The notes under the pieces: generated by a model
What the model was told of the DNA's origin: nothing
Database searches by the model: none
The model's input: the letters and a program-made list of their open reading frames with translations, nothing else
Position numbers and translations under genes: made by a program
Shown: positions 1 through 13,400 of the stretch, in pieces
Layout: each line of letters opens with the position of its first letter
How positions within the stretch are numbered: the first letter of the stretch is position 1
Assembly: GCA_036172665.1 (NCBI GenBank)
Contig: CM069870.1
Location: forward strand, 22,666,001 to 22,730,000
DNA length: 64,000 nt
Source of the DNA: Prosopocoilus inquinatus
Lineage: Eukaryota; Arthropoda; Insecta; Coleoptera; Lucanidae
Direction of reading: 5' to 3'

Positions 1-430
1 TTCGCAAATAATAATCTTCACTTGATTTCAAAAAAAAAAAATATTAAACACTAGCTTAATACAGCTCAAATTACACGAACAATAACGTACTACACTTATT
101 TCAATAAATATCACTTTAATATTTCACCGTTTATGTCGCCCAAGATGCTCGCACTATCGCTCGCTAAATGTCGTCTGTTTAAACTGCGCGCCGTCCTCCT
201 TTAAATATCCAATATCACCGTGACTAGAAACGCCATCGAACTATCACGAACTCTCTATAACATTCCGGACAGGTGGCGTGCATTCTCCAGAACGCTGATA
301 AAAATCGTTCCGTCAACCCGAGAAAGACGCGGTTGACCAACAGATGGCGTTGCTTGTTGGAATATACAATTACAGTTATATTACATGCAGGTTGTGTCAG
401 TTACAACTAGTTGTATGAGCACATGTGACA
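1..430 (-). mobile_element. Possible LTR-type fragment at window edge
   Basis: This stretch is less AT-rich than its surroundings. Read on the minus strand, it starts near 428 with TGTCACATGTG, reaches a TATTTAAAGG box near 200-210, and runs into a GC-rich leader (about 120-200). That layout resembles an LTR with its promoter and R/U5. No internal coding region is in the window, so it could equally be the 5' end of a gene lying to the left. It contains one AGATGGCG motif at about 341-350. The assignment is tentative. Confidence 0.22.
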
Positions 431-569
431 AAACCTGTATAAAATAGTGTAAAAAATATAGATAGTTTTTTTTTAAGAATAACGTGCACATACTGAGACC
501 ACAAGGTCATTTCCTCTCAGTACATTCTTTATAATATAACGGGTGTCCAAAAATTATTGTAGTCTTGGG

Positions 570-741
570 TGGCTGTGGAATCAAACATAAATGTCGGATT
601 CTTTCTCCGCATATTGAATTTAAGGCTCAAATATTTCCTGTTCTGTCAAACAACAAATAAATTCTTTTCTACGTATTTAATGTTTTATTGCAATTTCAAA
701 CAATAAAATTTAAAGTTAAAAATGTTTGATTCCACAGCCAT
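570..741. repeat. Small inverted-repeat element
   Basis: A perfect 19-bp inverted repeat (TGGCTGTGGAATCAAACAT at 570-588, its complement at 722-740) encloses about 130 bases of AT-rich DNA. A 'GGGTGTCC' end lies at 541-548. This looks like a miniature inverted-repeat element with no coding capacity. I see no gene in the rest of 431-2290. Confidence 0.5.
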
Positions 742-2293
742 CCAGCACTCTCTTTTTTTGCTATCGATATCTTGAAAACCATCGTTGATTTTATTTTGAC
801 TTAACCTTCAGCTGCATTTTTTCAAACCTAGTAACTTCTAAAACAAAGTTTTTCTCATATTTCTTATAATTACGAAGTTATTAGACATTAAAGGAAACAG
901 CGATTTTCAGTTTTTCTGCGATAATATCGGAACTATTCAGAATTTTAGAATTTTCTCTACGTCGTCTAAACAAGCACATAAAACTGCAAAACTTTGCCCA
1001 TTTAACCAAATCTCTAACTTCATTAATAAGAAAGTTACCCATGGTAGCCTGCTCAATCTGGGACACACTGCAGTTCTCAAAATTAAATAATTGAAAGATC
1101 CAACTTGTGTATGCAAATAAATTATGAAAACAAAACAGAAATTAAACCATAAATTGATAAAAATCACTAATGCAATTAACTTCGTTTATAATTTTTTGCT
1201 AAATAGTTAACCGCATTAAAATTTTAAGGTGCGTACACACTAGAAAAAATGTGGCTTCACTTAACAAACGAAATTACGATATATCTAATTTACGCCCTTG
1301 ATTGTGTAAACTCTACCTGACGTCGAATAAATAAATACGTGTAACTGTAATAAGGTGATTTCTTTAAAAAGTTATATCGTAGATTCACCATTTGAAAAAA
1401 AAAAAAAGAAAAAACTCGATTTGCTTTTAACGTTGCAACACAAAACTTATTACTTATTACAAAATCGGCAGTTTCAAAACTCCTGTGTGGTATTTAACCG
1501 CTTCGCAGTTTAAATTACAAACTCCAAGCGCGCATTTACAGCGTGTTCCACATATCAATTACACATTTTTTTTTCTTACGTTCGGGCAAATCTCATTTCA
1601 TTGTAGCCTGATTAAGGAGTGAACGACATTCCGTTATGTTATATCCAAGCAAAACTTATCGCTCTGGGTCAAAAACATGAACTGCATAGTAATTAATATT
1701 TATGCAGCAGGCAAACTGGAATATGGAATAATTAGCAGTCTCTACTGCACGTTTCTGTGTAATACCTCCTACTTAGTCAATTACCTCAGCACGTGTAAAT
1801 TCTGCATGTGCACGCGCACACACACTCATTTCCATGAAAGTAACGCAGAAACATGTGTCGTATGAAACACGAAAGACAACAGATATCTTATTGTCTCGCT
1901 TCAGAAAAATTCGAATAGTTTTTGCTCCTTGCGTAGTACGCAGATAATTAATTCATTAAGTACAATATTTCTCATTCGCCTGCTTGTTTGTTGGTGTAAC
2001 ACTCTGTGAAAGCCCACATTATGTGTATACATAATTAAATATCTTCTATAATGGGCCTTTTTAAAGCAAGCGTTAAGTAATTTTATTGTGTATAATCTTC
2101 TTAAAATACACAGTTATATGTACGTTCTGAATTTTATAACCGAAGCTAGAGTCATTCCAGACGGAAGATATGAGCATCTTACAATAAATGAATTTTGTAA
2201 AATCTGTAGTGTTAAATGGAATTAGTTTATATCTAAACTGTACAAATGTAGTATGTATTTGCCTTTAAATTTTTTAGTTCCACTTAAAATGGC

Positions 2294-2694
2294 AAGCATT
2301 TCAAGATGAAACTTTTGCAAAAAAAAAAAACCGTAAGTCTCTAACGTCATTTGTTCGGAAGTTATTTGCATTTGTTTGAAGTACTGCAACAGCGATAATT
2401 TTTTAAAAAAGTTGAATATCGCGAAATCGGTTTAGATTAGACCCTATGTGTGGTATACAAAGTCACGTTGAAATTGAGTCCGGAATCCGAAAATGTTAAA
2501 ATATATAGGGTATTCCATTTAAAATAACGAAGTTACGTAAGGCCCAGAACAAATGGAACACTCAGTATACACCAAACTAATTTTAAAATATGCTCCGCAT
2601 AAAACGAAGTAACTTTCATTTGAAACATTTTTATTGAAAATGAGTAACCAGAGAGATATGACGGAAGCCGCCTTAAGTGAAACACTCTGTATGT
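2294..2694. repeat. Dispersed repeat family C, copy 1 (partial)
   Basis: Matches segments at about 28690-29300 and 34020-34405. Shared blocks include 'GTCATTTGTTCGGAAG', 'TTCCATTTAAAATAACGAAG' and the end 'CTTAAGTG..ACAC..TGTA'. Only one arm of the longer palindromic unit seen at 28 kb is present here, so this copy is truncated. An open frame on the minus strand at 2533-2772 overlaps it and is not a gene. Confidence 0.6.
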
Positions 2695-3199
2695 ATGTGC
2701 AATTAACACCGATGAATAAAATGTATTAAATAAATTTTTTCCCTCATCAAATTTTTTAAAAGTCGATTTCATTTTTATGTTTTTCTAGCTGCAAAAAGAC
2801 GCACCGCTCGGCAATAAATCTCGTTAATTTTCTTTAATTTGTTAGAGGTCGCATTTTGTTCGATTTGACGTTTGCAGTCAATGGCCGCATCTTTTCAAAA
2901 GAAAAAATCGTATACTTACCTTTTTAAGAATTTCAGAAAAGTTCCGGGGTCTGTTTATAGCTAAATGTAACTTTCAATTTTTATTTTCTTTCCTCCCATA
3001 AAAATAATGCGTTCTAAAATCTCTCTTTAAAAAAAATACCCCTAAATTTACCAGCAATAAGAAGAAACAAATGACGATCGATATGTTAATAAATTTGTTT
3101 CGCAGTTGATCAGGTTTTCTTACCTTTTTATGCAGTAAAAAGTCAGTTGACATTTTTACCGAGTTTTAATTTTTCTCTTAGTTTTTTTTTTGTTTATTT

Positions 3200-5120
3200 T
3201 GAGTAGAGCTGAGTGGAGATGACCTTGTGATTGAGATTTCCATTAATTTTTAATTTTTTGATTGTATTGAGAGGAGTTCAATTGGGTTGACAATTTGATG
3301 GACCGGACTTAGTTTTATTAACTTTTTATTTTTTTTATATTCTTTAATTTGTTTGTCTTTTTTTATTTCACTAGAGTTAAATAAAGTCGACTTTTTTTAA
3401 TTCTGGTTTCGGTAGTGTCGAACTTAATTTTCTGCTTATAATTTTTTCTTTTTCATATTCTTGGGTTGGTGAAAGTTAGGTTGAGTTGAATTGAGTAGAT
3501 GTCTGACGGGATCGGACTTACTTTTTATTATTCAGTTCTATTTTTCTTTCCTTGGTTTGGTTAGAGTTCAGTTGAACTGAGTTGAGTTAAAATGAGTTGA
3601 GTTGAGGCGTGTTAAACTTAATTTTTCTCCACTTTTTTTTAAATTTTTATTTTTTACTATTTTAATTTTTTTCCGTGGTTTGGTTAAAGTTCAGTTGAAC
3701 TGAGTCGAGTTAAGATGAGTTGAGTTGAGGCGTGTTGAACTTGATTTTTTTCCACTTTTTTTTAAATTAAGTTGAGTTACGGTGAGACGGATTGGGTTGA
3801 GAGAGCTCGAACTTATTTTTTCTTAATTTTTTTTTATTCAAATTTTCTTTTCGGGTTCGATAAAATTTGTCTGAGTTACCTTTTTTTACAATTTTTAATT
3901 TGTTTTGTTTTTTAAAATTGTTTCTTGCTTTGAGTAGAATTAAGTTGAGTTGTGTTGACTTTGAGTTGAAACAAATCTAACTTAATTTTTTTTTCTTAAT
4001 TTTTTTTTAAATTTTCTTCTTGACAAACTAATTTTACATTTGACTTTATTTGAGCTGAGATGGATTGGAACTTCGCTTTAGCTCAGTTTCCACTTCCATT
4101 CTTTCTTTTTATTTTAAAATTTTTACTTGGACTGAACAAATTTAAACTGAATTTAATTGGGTTGAGTTGACCTTGAGATGGATTGAAATAAATTTTAATT
4201 CAATTTTCATTTCCATTTTATTTCTTCAAATACTTTTTTTAATTTTTAAAGTTTTGCTTGGACCGAACAGATTTATGTTGAGTTTAGCTGATTTGAGTTC
4301 ACCTTGAGATGTATTAGACTTGATTTTTATTTGAGTTTCAATTTTTAAGCATTTTTGCTTGGCTTTGTTTTTGTTGGGTTGGGTTGGACTTAATTTTTAT
4401 TCGATGTTAAATCTTAATCATATTTTTTCTTGATTGAGTTGACTTACCTTGAAATGGATCGTTTTCTTGCTTGAGTTTTGTTGGGTTGGGTTGAACCCGA
4501 TTTTAAATCTTAACAATATTTTTTCCTTGGTTGAGTTAAACTGAGTTGACTTAACTTTGAGATTGATCGTTTTCTTGATTGAGTTAAATTGAGTTGGCTT
4601 AAGCTTAAGATGAATCGTTGCATTTTAATAAATCTTTTATGTTTAGTTAGGTTAAGTTTAGTTGGGTTGAGTGACCTTGAGATTAGCCGGACTTAATTTC
4701 AATACAGTTTTTACTTCCATTTTTTGCCTTAGACAGAGCCGATTTAGGTTTAGTTGGGTTGGAATGACCTTGACATTCGCCAGTCTTAATTTTAATACAG
4801 TTTTTATTTCCGTTTTTTGCCTTAGACAGAGCCGAGTTAAGTTTAGTTGGGTTGGGTTGACCTTGAGATGTGCTGAGCTTAATCTTTTTTGCTTTTTCCA
4901 TTTTTTATCTTACAGAGTTAGATTGGATTTAATTGCCTGTGTGGTTGACCTTGAGATAGGCTGAACTTAATTTTAATTGAATTTCATTTTTAATGTTTTT
5001 TTGCTTGGATTTTGCTTCGTTCTTTTTAGTTGATTTAAGTCGAACTTAGTTTTTATTTAGGTAGTTTTAATTTTCGCTAGAGTTGAGTTAACCTTGAAGT
5101 GGATCCAACCTAATCGAGTT
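3200..5120. repeat. Degenerate TTGAG-type T/G-rich repeat tract
   Basis: About 1.9 kb in which the plus strand is built from imperfect repeats of GAGTTGAGTTGA, GGGTTGGGTTG and ACCTTGAGATGGAT separated by T-runs. There is strong strand asymmetry: T and G dominate over A and C. Subrepeats around 3560-3620 and 3680-3750 are near copies of each other, as are 4640-4720, 4740-4800 and 4830-4880. Open frames inside it (for example 4671-4964) are simple-sequence translations and not genes. Confidence 0.7.
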
Positions 5121-5503
5121 CTATTTTTTTTGTGATTCTTAATAATTTAATTAGACAATCACTGGAAGGGAACGCTTGAAACCAATTTATTTTTTACAAA
5201 TAAAAATGAAAGGGACTGCTGCAAAAAATAAATTTATGTTAACTGTACGTACACAGTTTTTCTAATTTATCGTTTTCACATAATCGTTATTTACATTTTT
5301 ATTCTTAAGAATTTTTAATTGACAACACCGTACTATCGTGTGCAATCGATGCGACAGAACGGACTTTCGGATTATATTGTTACAGCTGTGATGCGCAAAT
5401 AGATGTATTTTTAGTACGAGTCACCACATCTTGCGTCACAGAACGGTATCGTAGTTTCTCGTTGGTTCGCGTTCATTCCAGCAAGTTCGGGAAGACAGAG
5501 ATC

Positions 5504-5830
5504 TAACGAGTGTTCAATTAAAAAAACGGTCTAGATAGCCATGAATTTATTCTGAACGTTCAGCGTAGGGTTCTTCATACGACTAGCGTGAAGCGTCACT
5601 TGCATTTCTAACCTCATTTTAACTCAAAGAAGACATTTCAAAAATAAACGTTTATTACTGAATAATTATATTAAGTATAAGTATTAGAAAAAAGTTCGAG
5701 TTTTGTTGGTTAGGTTAACCGTCAACTTGTCAAAGTTGAAATTCAAATGACGTTAATCACGACATGCGTTCCCGACAACAAAAGCTTGCTACAGCCTACT
5801 TAACCGTTTTTTTTTATTGAACACTCGTTA
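5504..5830. mobile_element. MITE-like element with AACGAGTGTTCAAT ends
   Basis: The left end TAACGAGTGTTCAATTA (5504-5520) is repeated in inverse at 5817-5830. The adjoining A-run plus ACGGT on the left mirrors ACCG plus a T-run on the right. The interior of about 290 bases has no coding capacity. This fits a non-autonomous DNA transposon. Confidence 0.6.
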
Positions 5831-5831
5831 C

Positions 5832-5839
5832 TATAAAAG
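5832..5839 (+). promoter_or_regulatory. Possible TATA box
   Basis: TATAAAAG lies two bases after the inverted-repeat element ending at 5830. The DNA downstream (about 5840-6000) is not obviously repetitive. It could mark an upstream start for the Corin-like gene, whose first coding exon begins exactly at a splice acceptor 12.8 kb further on, but no 5' exon can be demonstrated. A TATAAAAG in DNA this AT-rich may be chance. Confidence 0.15.
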
Positions 5840-7560
5840 CCGTACTGGCCCGCCAGTGGAGTAGTTATAAGTTAGCAAGTTTATACCTTGAATAGTAGAA
5901 AGTACATCCTATAGAAGTGTTATTTGGTAGACAAGTGTTACAGCTCATTACTAGAATGTTTTTAATTGTGTAATTAAACGACTATAATTTGTGAACTCCC
6001 AAATTCGTAACAATATGATAAGAAGACAGACCGCGCTCTCTCACTCCGGTTGTTATTTACGTTTAACCACTAATATGTGAGACAATCTGTATATCCTGAC
6101 ATTTATTTTCGTCACAACTTTACTTTAAAATTAAGAAACCGAAGACGTGCATGACTACTCATGTAATGTATGTAGTTCCTGATGTAATGCAGCAAATTTT
6201 GATTACCTTCTTAAACAATTTCGTTCTGGAAAGAATTAAAACCGAAAAATTTGCAAATATAAACAAGAACTTTATCGGTTGTTGTTAAGTTTATTTGATT
6301 TTGCGAGGTTCGTTTATGCCTGACATATTTAAAATTCTTGCATTTTATCGATTCTGAAACAATAAAACGGTTTGATTACCACATTGAAAAGAACTCCTAA
6401 CATTCTTTTACACATTCTCACTCGTCGGTATCACCAGTTACAACGAAGTTAATTGGCATGTGCATCCAGTTAGGTGGCTAGTTGCAAAATTTACAAATGG
6501 GATGGATGATGGATAGTAATTTCTAACGGTGTCATCATCATCATCATATTCACTTCGGCCTTCAGCGAAGCTTCCATAAAAGTGTACGTACCAGGAGGAT
6601 TGCAAATCGAATACACGACGACATTCAATAATAAATAAATAATTCGAGAAATATTTTCGTAACTGTTTTTGATATTCACCTTGAATGTGTTCTGGGGGGA
6701 TCTCAAGGACGGCCACTGTACCTGTACTAAATCGAAAACAATCGTTTTAACGTGTTATTAATAGAACAACTTTCATTTTTAACCGAGACTTTTTGGTTAC
6801 TGTAACTCCCTAAAACGAGATCGCATTGATTTTCTCACTTTTTATTAAATAATTTAGAACAGGCGGGTGGAACAAAGGTGTGTCCTCCTACGTTTGTTTT
6901 TTTTTTTATTCTTGCGAAACCCAACAGGAAACAACTTTTATTTCATTAATTTGGGAAAGTTTTTAATTATTATTATTTATTTTTGGTTTCGTAAAATTGC
7001 GTGGAATTTTTACAATAAATCGTCCTCGCTTATTATTTAATTTGCGCTTGACGACGCAGAGTTGCCAATAATGACATTTTGATCCCAAGACTTCGATCTT
7101 TTTTTGGGCTTCTGGTTTCAAATAAAATTATTCGAGTGCACTAAAAATTATATCTACTCGTGGATAAAGAGAAAATAGTAAAATTTTCTTTTAACTCGGT
7201 GCAGTGTTGCCAAGTTGAGGGAAATTTCCCTTTTGTTAACTGTCGTGCAGAAAAAAGTAATTTTTAATCATTACGTTAATTTTAAATTTCTCTTTTGTGT
7301 TATTTATTTGTTTGTCCTTATTACCACAGTGAACGATCGATATCTATTTATAAAAAAAATCGAATGTGGGTAAAGCTAATACAAAATACTTAAAAAGTTG
7401 GCAGCGATTTTAGTTCTGTGCTATACTGTGGGAGAAGTAATTGAAATTGAATTGAAATAATAATTCATTTCAAATTTCGCGCTAACCAATTGCAGTTCCA
7501 AATCATATACATAGATGGCGCTGGCCATTTCCAACAATTTCAAGTAAATCTTTTTATATT
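5840..7560. other. No gene seen
   Basis: AT-rich, with short open frames only. The minus-strand frames near 6438-6716 owe part of their length to a (CAT)n/(ATC)n run at about 6533-6547. 'GTTGCCA' motifs at about 7062 and 7205, followed by 'GAGGGAAATTTCCC', look like ends of the CAGTGTTGCC elements described at 38.6 and 62 kb. Confidence 0.5.
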
Positions 7561-7564
7561 GAAT

Positions 7565-8305
7565 TAGTGGTATCGATTGTTGTTACTTTTGAATACTCGT
7601 TACAATTCGTTACTCGAACTCTCAGTAATCATTCGTTGTATTTGTTACTTTGATTTCTTTGAATACTTGGGAACTTTTACGATACCGGAGCAGTGGATAT
7701 TCGTATTGAATCTGAATACATCGGGGACTCGTTACAAAAGTGTATTTGATCTTTAATATACATATTATTCTTTATCATTAATATAATTAATTAATTTAAT
7801 TAATTAATATACATAGTATTCATAAGTCGCATTTCAGTAATGAATAAATTGAATTGAATTTTTCCGATGAATTAATCATAATTGATTAGCTCTATTTCTC
7901 TTTTCTAGTATTAGCTAAGAAGCTTTGACTAAAGATGAAGTGATCTCTCAATAAGTACATCCCAGACCCAAAATATTTATTAAAGTACATAATTTTATTT
8001 TTAATCAAACATTATAATTTATTCCATAAAGATTAGGAGTATTATTAGTTATATTGTTTTTATTTAATAGAATGAAAAATTAAAATTTGAATATTTCATC
8101 ATGAAAAAATAAGATTACAGTTTCCATCATTATCCCATTTGGCTCCATCTTTGTGTCAATAACGCCACCAGCAGTTATTAAAAAAGTTAGGCGCGGAAAA
8201 AGTAATCAAAGTAACGGTACGATTTCTTCGCCAGTATTCGATACTTCGGGTCTTCTCGAGTAACGAGTACTCGTGTACCGAATAGTTACTTTTCTGACAT
8301 CTCTA
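7565..8305. repeat. Repeat with GTAACGAGTACTCG-type ends
   Basis: The left part (about 7565-7740) is full of GAATACTCGTTAC, TTCGTTACTCG and TTTGTTAC motifs. The right part (about 8200-8300) carries the complementary set, including CGAGTAACGAGTACTCG and CGAATAGTTAC. The intervening 450 bases are AT-rich. This arrangement suggests a non-autonomous element with repeated sub-terminal motifs. Confidence 0.4.
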
Positions 8306-8341
8306 TATTGGATTAAAACGCTTGAAAACTGTAACGAAATA

Positions 8342-8783
8342 TACAGGCTGTTCATGGGAAGCCGCGACATACTTAATTTGACATCTTAAACGCGATGTCA
8401 TGATAAAAAACATGTTCTATTAAAAAAAAGTTGAAAACAATTGAAAATCTCCAAAATCTAATAGCCATTTGTTTCTCCGAAGGTATCATAAAATCGAGCA
8501 GGGAAGGTCCTGAAACTTTTCTAATTTAAACTACTTCGTAAAATTTCAAATAATTCTTACTAAATCATTTATAAAATGGTAAGCTTTGGGAGATTATATT
8601 TTATTTCCATATCAAAAAGTTGAAAACAATTGCAAATCTCGAAAACCTGATTGTCTTTTGTTTTTTCGAAAGTACCATAAAATCGAGGAGGAAAAGTCCT
8701 AGAACTTTTCTAATTTAAGTTACTTCGTAAATATACAAATAAGAAAGTTAGCTATTGTAGCGGCTTTCCATGAACACGCTGTA
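8342..8783. mobile_element. MITE family A, copy 1
   Basis: Ends are TACAGGCTGTTCATGGGAAG (8342) and its inverse, ending in GAACACGCTGTA at 8783. The interior repeats 'GTTGAAAACAATTG' and 'TAAAATCGAG'. Related copies lie at 11467-12753 and 34411-35643. Confidence 0.7.
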
Positions 8784-11466
8784 TAAATAATTTTTTGATG
8801 AGATCTGAAGTAAAAAATTTAAAGAAAAACGATTACCAGCAAGTAGCAAAATTTTTGAGTATTTTTGTTAATTGTGATCATATTTTTTCTTGCCAGTTGA
8901 AATTCCCTTTCACAAAAGCAGATTTTGATAATGAAAAAGAAACTCGGGGAATTACCACTATACAATTGACAACAAAGTCAAAGTGACAACATCGCATAAT
9001 TTTCAAGCTTCAAAGCTTATAGCAAAGTCAGCTCGGACTGCAGTGGGACCTATTTTTTTTTTATTACTATTGTTAATTTTATTTATCAATCCTCTTCTGG
9101 CTTTTCTTCGCGAGAGAATTATTTAAAATGATAATCTAGCATAACTGTAAGGATGGTATTGTAAGTACATACCAAGGTATAAAATTTGTAATTTTATCAC
9201 AATTATGTAGAAAAATTAACAAACAATTTTTATTTTGGTAGAAATATTGTTCTAAAAAACGTCAATAATCTATATTAAGCACTTGTACACCGACGTTCAA
9301 ATGTATACGTCCAAAAAACGTACACTGCGTTCCAAAAGTATTCGTCCAAAAAAAAAAATAATAATACTGCGCGCAACTGAAGTTTATTAAAATGAGGCAA
9401 AAATATTTTCATCCTTATCAGAACTGCAAGTTTAAAAACCGATTAAATGCGACTAATCTCTGTATTTGGCGTAGAAGGAAAAAAGAAATCTTATTTCGTT
9501 AATTTTATCATAATTTCAATTGTTTTCATTACAGAGCGTTGGAATTATTTTGACGAAATCTTCCTTTTTGTTTTGTTTTACTGGCCATGGTCTCATAAAA
9601 AAAATTCTGTTAATGATCAATTAAATGTGACATTTTTAGCGTTTCTTAAGCTCCTACGCCTTGGTACAGTTGCACCTCCTGGTCTCCTACGCCATTGCTT
9701 CCAAATCTTAAGACCCAAGTTTTGCTGTTTTAACACTTTTGGAAAAGAGTGTACATTTCTATGTGCAAGTAATAAATAAAACGTCTACTACTGTTAAACA
9801 CACACACAAATTCTATGTAAAATTACACGAGAATAGAGCTTTAAAATACTGGGTGTATCAAAATTAGTGTCTATCCTTTATAAGTCGCTTTAAGTCCTTT
9901 ATAAGTAACCATCTGATTCTCTCAAATCAAACAAAATTTTCCTTTGATTATTACTTTACAAGTTATTTACGTAAGTGTGAAGTTGTTTGCCCAGGTTTTC
10001 TATTAAAAACATTTTTCCGAAAAATTTCGGCGGAAATTGAAGTTAAATAAAAATTGTTGTTAAAATTAATCTTTTAAATTCGTTATTTGTCAAACTTTTC
10101 CAAAAAAAAAACATCAAATTTAATAAGATATCTTTAAACTTAAAAGAAATCTGACAGTCACGAAAGTATACTTACAATGCTTTTTTTTCAAAAAAAAGGA
10201 ATACTTTGATACTCTCAGTTTTCTTATAAATTTCTAAATAAATTGATAGGGTCACAAGTACCTATAGTTCTAATCCTATATTAAAACCAGGAGATTTCGT
10301 AAATTACTAGATATTATTAATATTAAAATAAATATAATTTGGCAACATTGTCACTTTCGAACGTGACATTGCACAAAGAGATAGTTTGTTATTGTTACTT
10401 GACTTTCATAAACTTATACATACATACATACTAAGCGTAACAAAGTTAATTAAAACGCTGCTAATCATTCACGTACTATCGACATTAAACTGACTTTCAT
10501 AAATCGAACGTAACCTAACCTAAAAAGATATATTTTTTTTGCTTTAGGTAAACCAAATTCTAAACTACATTCCAGCGTTAAATTTATGAGGTTGTTGGTT
10601 TTTATAACGCTTCTTAAATAGTTGCTAAGCGTATTCAAGAAATTCGTTTAAACCGTTTTTTGTAGGGGAATGCAATCGTCTTAAATGTCTTCCTTAATTA
10701 ATTTGCGTCGTTTAAATAAATAAAAAAAAAATTGGAAGACGCTTCCTAATTTCTAAACGATTTCATCAAAATAACAGTGTCGAATGCGTTTAATTTTGTT
10801 AAAACTACATAAAATTTCTTACAACGTGATCAGATCAAATTGTAACAGTTTTTTCTTTTTTTTTAAGTTTTACGTAAGTTGTTGCATCATCTTCATTTTC
10901 GTCGACAGCGATGCCATCTTAATTTTTTTTCGGAACTTTCTAAATTACGCGGTCCCGTTGATTTATAAAAGAAAAAAAAAAAACTTGAAATTTAACTTGA
11001 ATTAATGAAAATGATTCCATGTTGTCTTCTCTAATTACATAAGTAACTTATAAAAATAAAATCGTGTATCTTTGATTGAATTAAATTTACTAAAAGTTAT
11101 AGACGTTTGAAAAATGAACTAAACTAATCAAAAACATACAATTTTCTTTCCATAGGTCACGTGATTAGAAAAGATATTTAAGACGAATTAGAATTGCGTA
11201 ATAACTCTGGTATTTTAAAGTGATAGACAATTAATTAGTTGCAAAACTCAAACAGGGATAAGCTTCTCAAGCAACAATTAACTTCTGGTTGTTGACGGCT
11301 TGATAACTACACTGCTGCCAATTTAGTGATCTTGTCACCAGACATGGTGACTTCCTGTTAAAAATTCAAATCAAATATCCTGTTGCGGTGTCACATCCGA
11401 AATTAACAGCGTTTCCAAATTATTTTTATTTTTATTTTAATAATATCAGTGTGCTTTCAAAGGTTA
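8784..11466. other. No gene seen
   Basis: AT-rich intergenic DNA. The open frame at 9447-9779 (110 codons) has no recognisable domain and the composition of its surroundings. Short direct repeats of 'CGTCCAAAAAA' occur near 9308-9360. Nothing else is supported. Confidence 0.5.
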
Positions 11467-12753
11467 TACAGGATGTTCATGGGAAGCCGCTACAATAGCT
11501 AACTCTCTTATTTGTATTTTTACGAAGTAACTTAAATTAGAAAAGTTTTAGAATTTCTCCTCCTCGTTTTTAACGTACTTTCGGAGAAACAAATGAGAAT
11601 CAGGTTCTCGACATTTTCAATTGCTTTCAACTTTTTTAAATGGAATCTTAGGTTTTTTATCATCGCATCGCGTTTAGGATGTCAAATTAATTATGTCTCT
11701 AAAATATCATCTCCCAAAGGCTACAAATGACTACAATAGCTAACTTTTTTATTTGAAGTTTCACGAAGTAGCTTAAATTAGAAGAGTTTCAGGACCTTTC
11801 CTGCTCGATTTAATGGTACCCTTGGAAAAACAAATGACTATCAGGTTTTTGAAATTTTCAATTGTTTTCAACTTTTTTAAATGGAACATTACGTTTTCTA
11901 TCATGAAATCGCATTCAGGATGTCAAGTTAAGTATGTCAGTGAAATAATATCTCTCAAAACAGAATATTTTATAAATAATTCAGTCTTGATATTCGCGGG
12001 AAGAAGTGTGTCGTTACGATACTCTTTTCATTCACGAATACAATATGGTGCGCGTTGAAACAAGAGAATAAAGGAAGTATGTTCAAACTGTCAGACCTTT
12101 GTGAACTGTCAAATTTGTTTAACTTTAGTTCAAACTAAAAACCCTTGGATCCAAATATTGAAAGCGCGACATGTTAAAATATCTAATACCATTATTTACC
12201 AAATAATTTATAAGATAGTATACTTAGGAGGGGAATATTTTAGAGAAATACTTAATTTGACATCCTGAACACGATACGCTAATAAAAAATATAATGTTCC
12301 ATTTAAAAAAAGTTGAAAACAACTGAAAATCACGGAAATTCACTTGTTTCTCCGAGGGTTCCATAAAATCGAGCAGGGAAGGTCCTGAAACTTTCCTGAT
12401 TTAAGCTACTTCGTAAAATTTCAAATAAAAAAGTTAGCTATTGTAGCCATTTCCCGTGAACACCAAGATTTAGTTACTAAATTATTTCTTAAATAGTAGG
12501 CTTTGAGAGATGATATTTTAGAAAAATAATTAATTTGACATCCTAAACGCGATGCGATGATAATAAACCTAACATTCTATTTAAAAAAATTGAAAACAAT
12601 TGAAAATCTCGAAAACCTTATTGTCATTTGTTTTTTTGAAACTACCTTAAAACCGAAGAGGAAAGGTCCTAAAACTTTCCTAATTTAAGTTACTTCATAA
12701 AAATACAAATAAGAAAGTTAGCTATTGTAGCGACTTCCCATGAACACCCTGTA
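11467..12753. mobile_element. MITE family A, copy 2 (composite)
   Basis: Begins TACAGGATGTTCATGGGAAG and ends with the inverse, GACTTCCCATGAACACCCTGTA. The interior holds several partial copies of the same unit: 'CAATAGCTAAC' near 11495 and 11733, and the inverse 'GTTAGCTATTGTAG' near 12430 and 12718. It is therefore a nested or tandem composite of about 1.29 kb. The frame at 11813-12058 lies inside it and is not a gene. Confidence 0.7.
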
Positions 12754-13059
12754 TTTGTTTTGTAGTTTTTTTTTTTAATTTATATTTTGTTGGCAACGCC
12801 CAAACCTTGTATTAAGTAAAAAAAAAAATACATATATAAGCAAATAGGTCTTAAGTTTTAACATACATTGTTAAATTATTTTTTTAATTATTTTATTATT
12901 AATAATTTCAGTTAACTTGTCTGTTTCTGTTTTACGAGTCGATTAAAAAAAATGGACTTTCAAATTTCTCTTTTAAAAATATCTAATCGTTGTTCGTAAT
13001 TTGGGCGACGGATTTTTTTTCAAAAGTTTAAGAGTATAAAACAAATTTTAAAATAGAAT

Positions 13060-13400
13060 CGTGAAAATTTTCAAAGATGTTGCCACTTACGTTTAAATAA
13101 ACGCCTTTTCTTTTTGAATAATTTTCATCGGTTGATGGTTTCAAACTGGTTGGCCCAACAACGCAAAAAAATGCGTTGGTAGGACTATTAATTTTCTGTT
13201 TTATCGACGTTCAGTTACTTACACTATTACCTTCGTAATAAATCCATCATTACCACTTATTGATTTCTAACTTGCTTTTATTAAACTGCTACAATTTGTT
13301 ACGGGTTTTTGTTTTCTTCATAATTATGCTTAAATCGAAGACTCTTAGCTTTAAATGTAAATACACACACTGCGATCAATGAAGACTGTCTGAAAAAATT
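13060..13400. repeat. Duplicated segment D, copy 1
   Basis: Resembles 13975-14100 plus 15000-15125, and 15985-16110. Shared blocks are 'GAAAATTTTCA', 'GAATAATTTTC.TCGGTTGA.GG', 'TACACTATTACCTT' and 'GACTCTTAGCTTTAAATG'. In the second copy an inverted element (14113-14984) splits the segment. Confidence 0.6.

Noticed and set aside
4671..4964. 97-codon frame with repeated Phe/Arg motifs
   Set aside because: A translation of the degenerate TTGAG repeat; the repetition comes from the DNA repeat, and no start context or homology is seen.
9447..9779. 110-codon frame as a possible orphan gene
   Set aside because: No recognisable domain, composition like its surroundings, no neighbouring exons or poly(A) signal arrangement that would support a gene.
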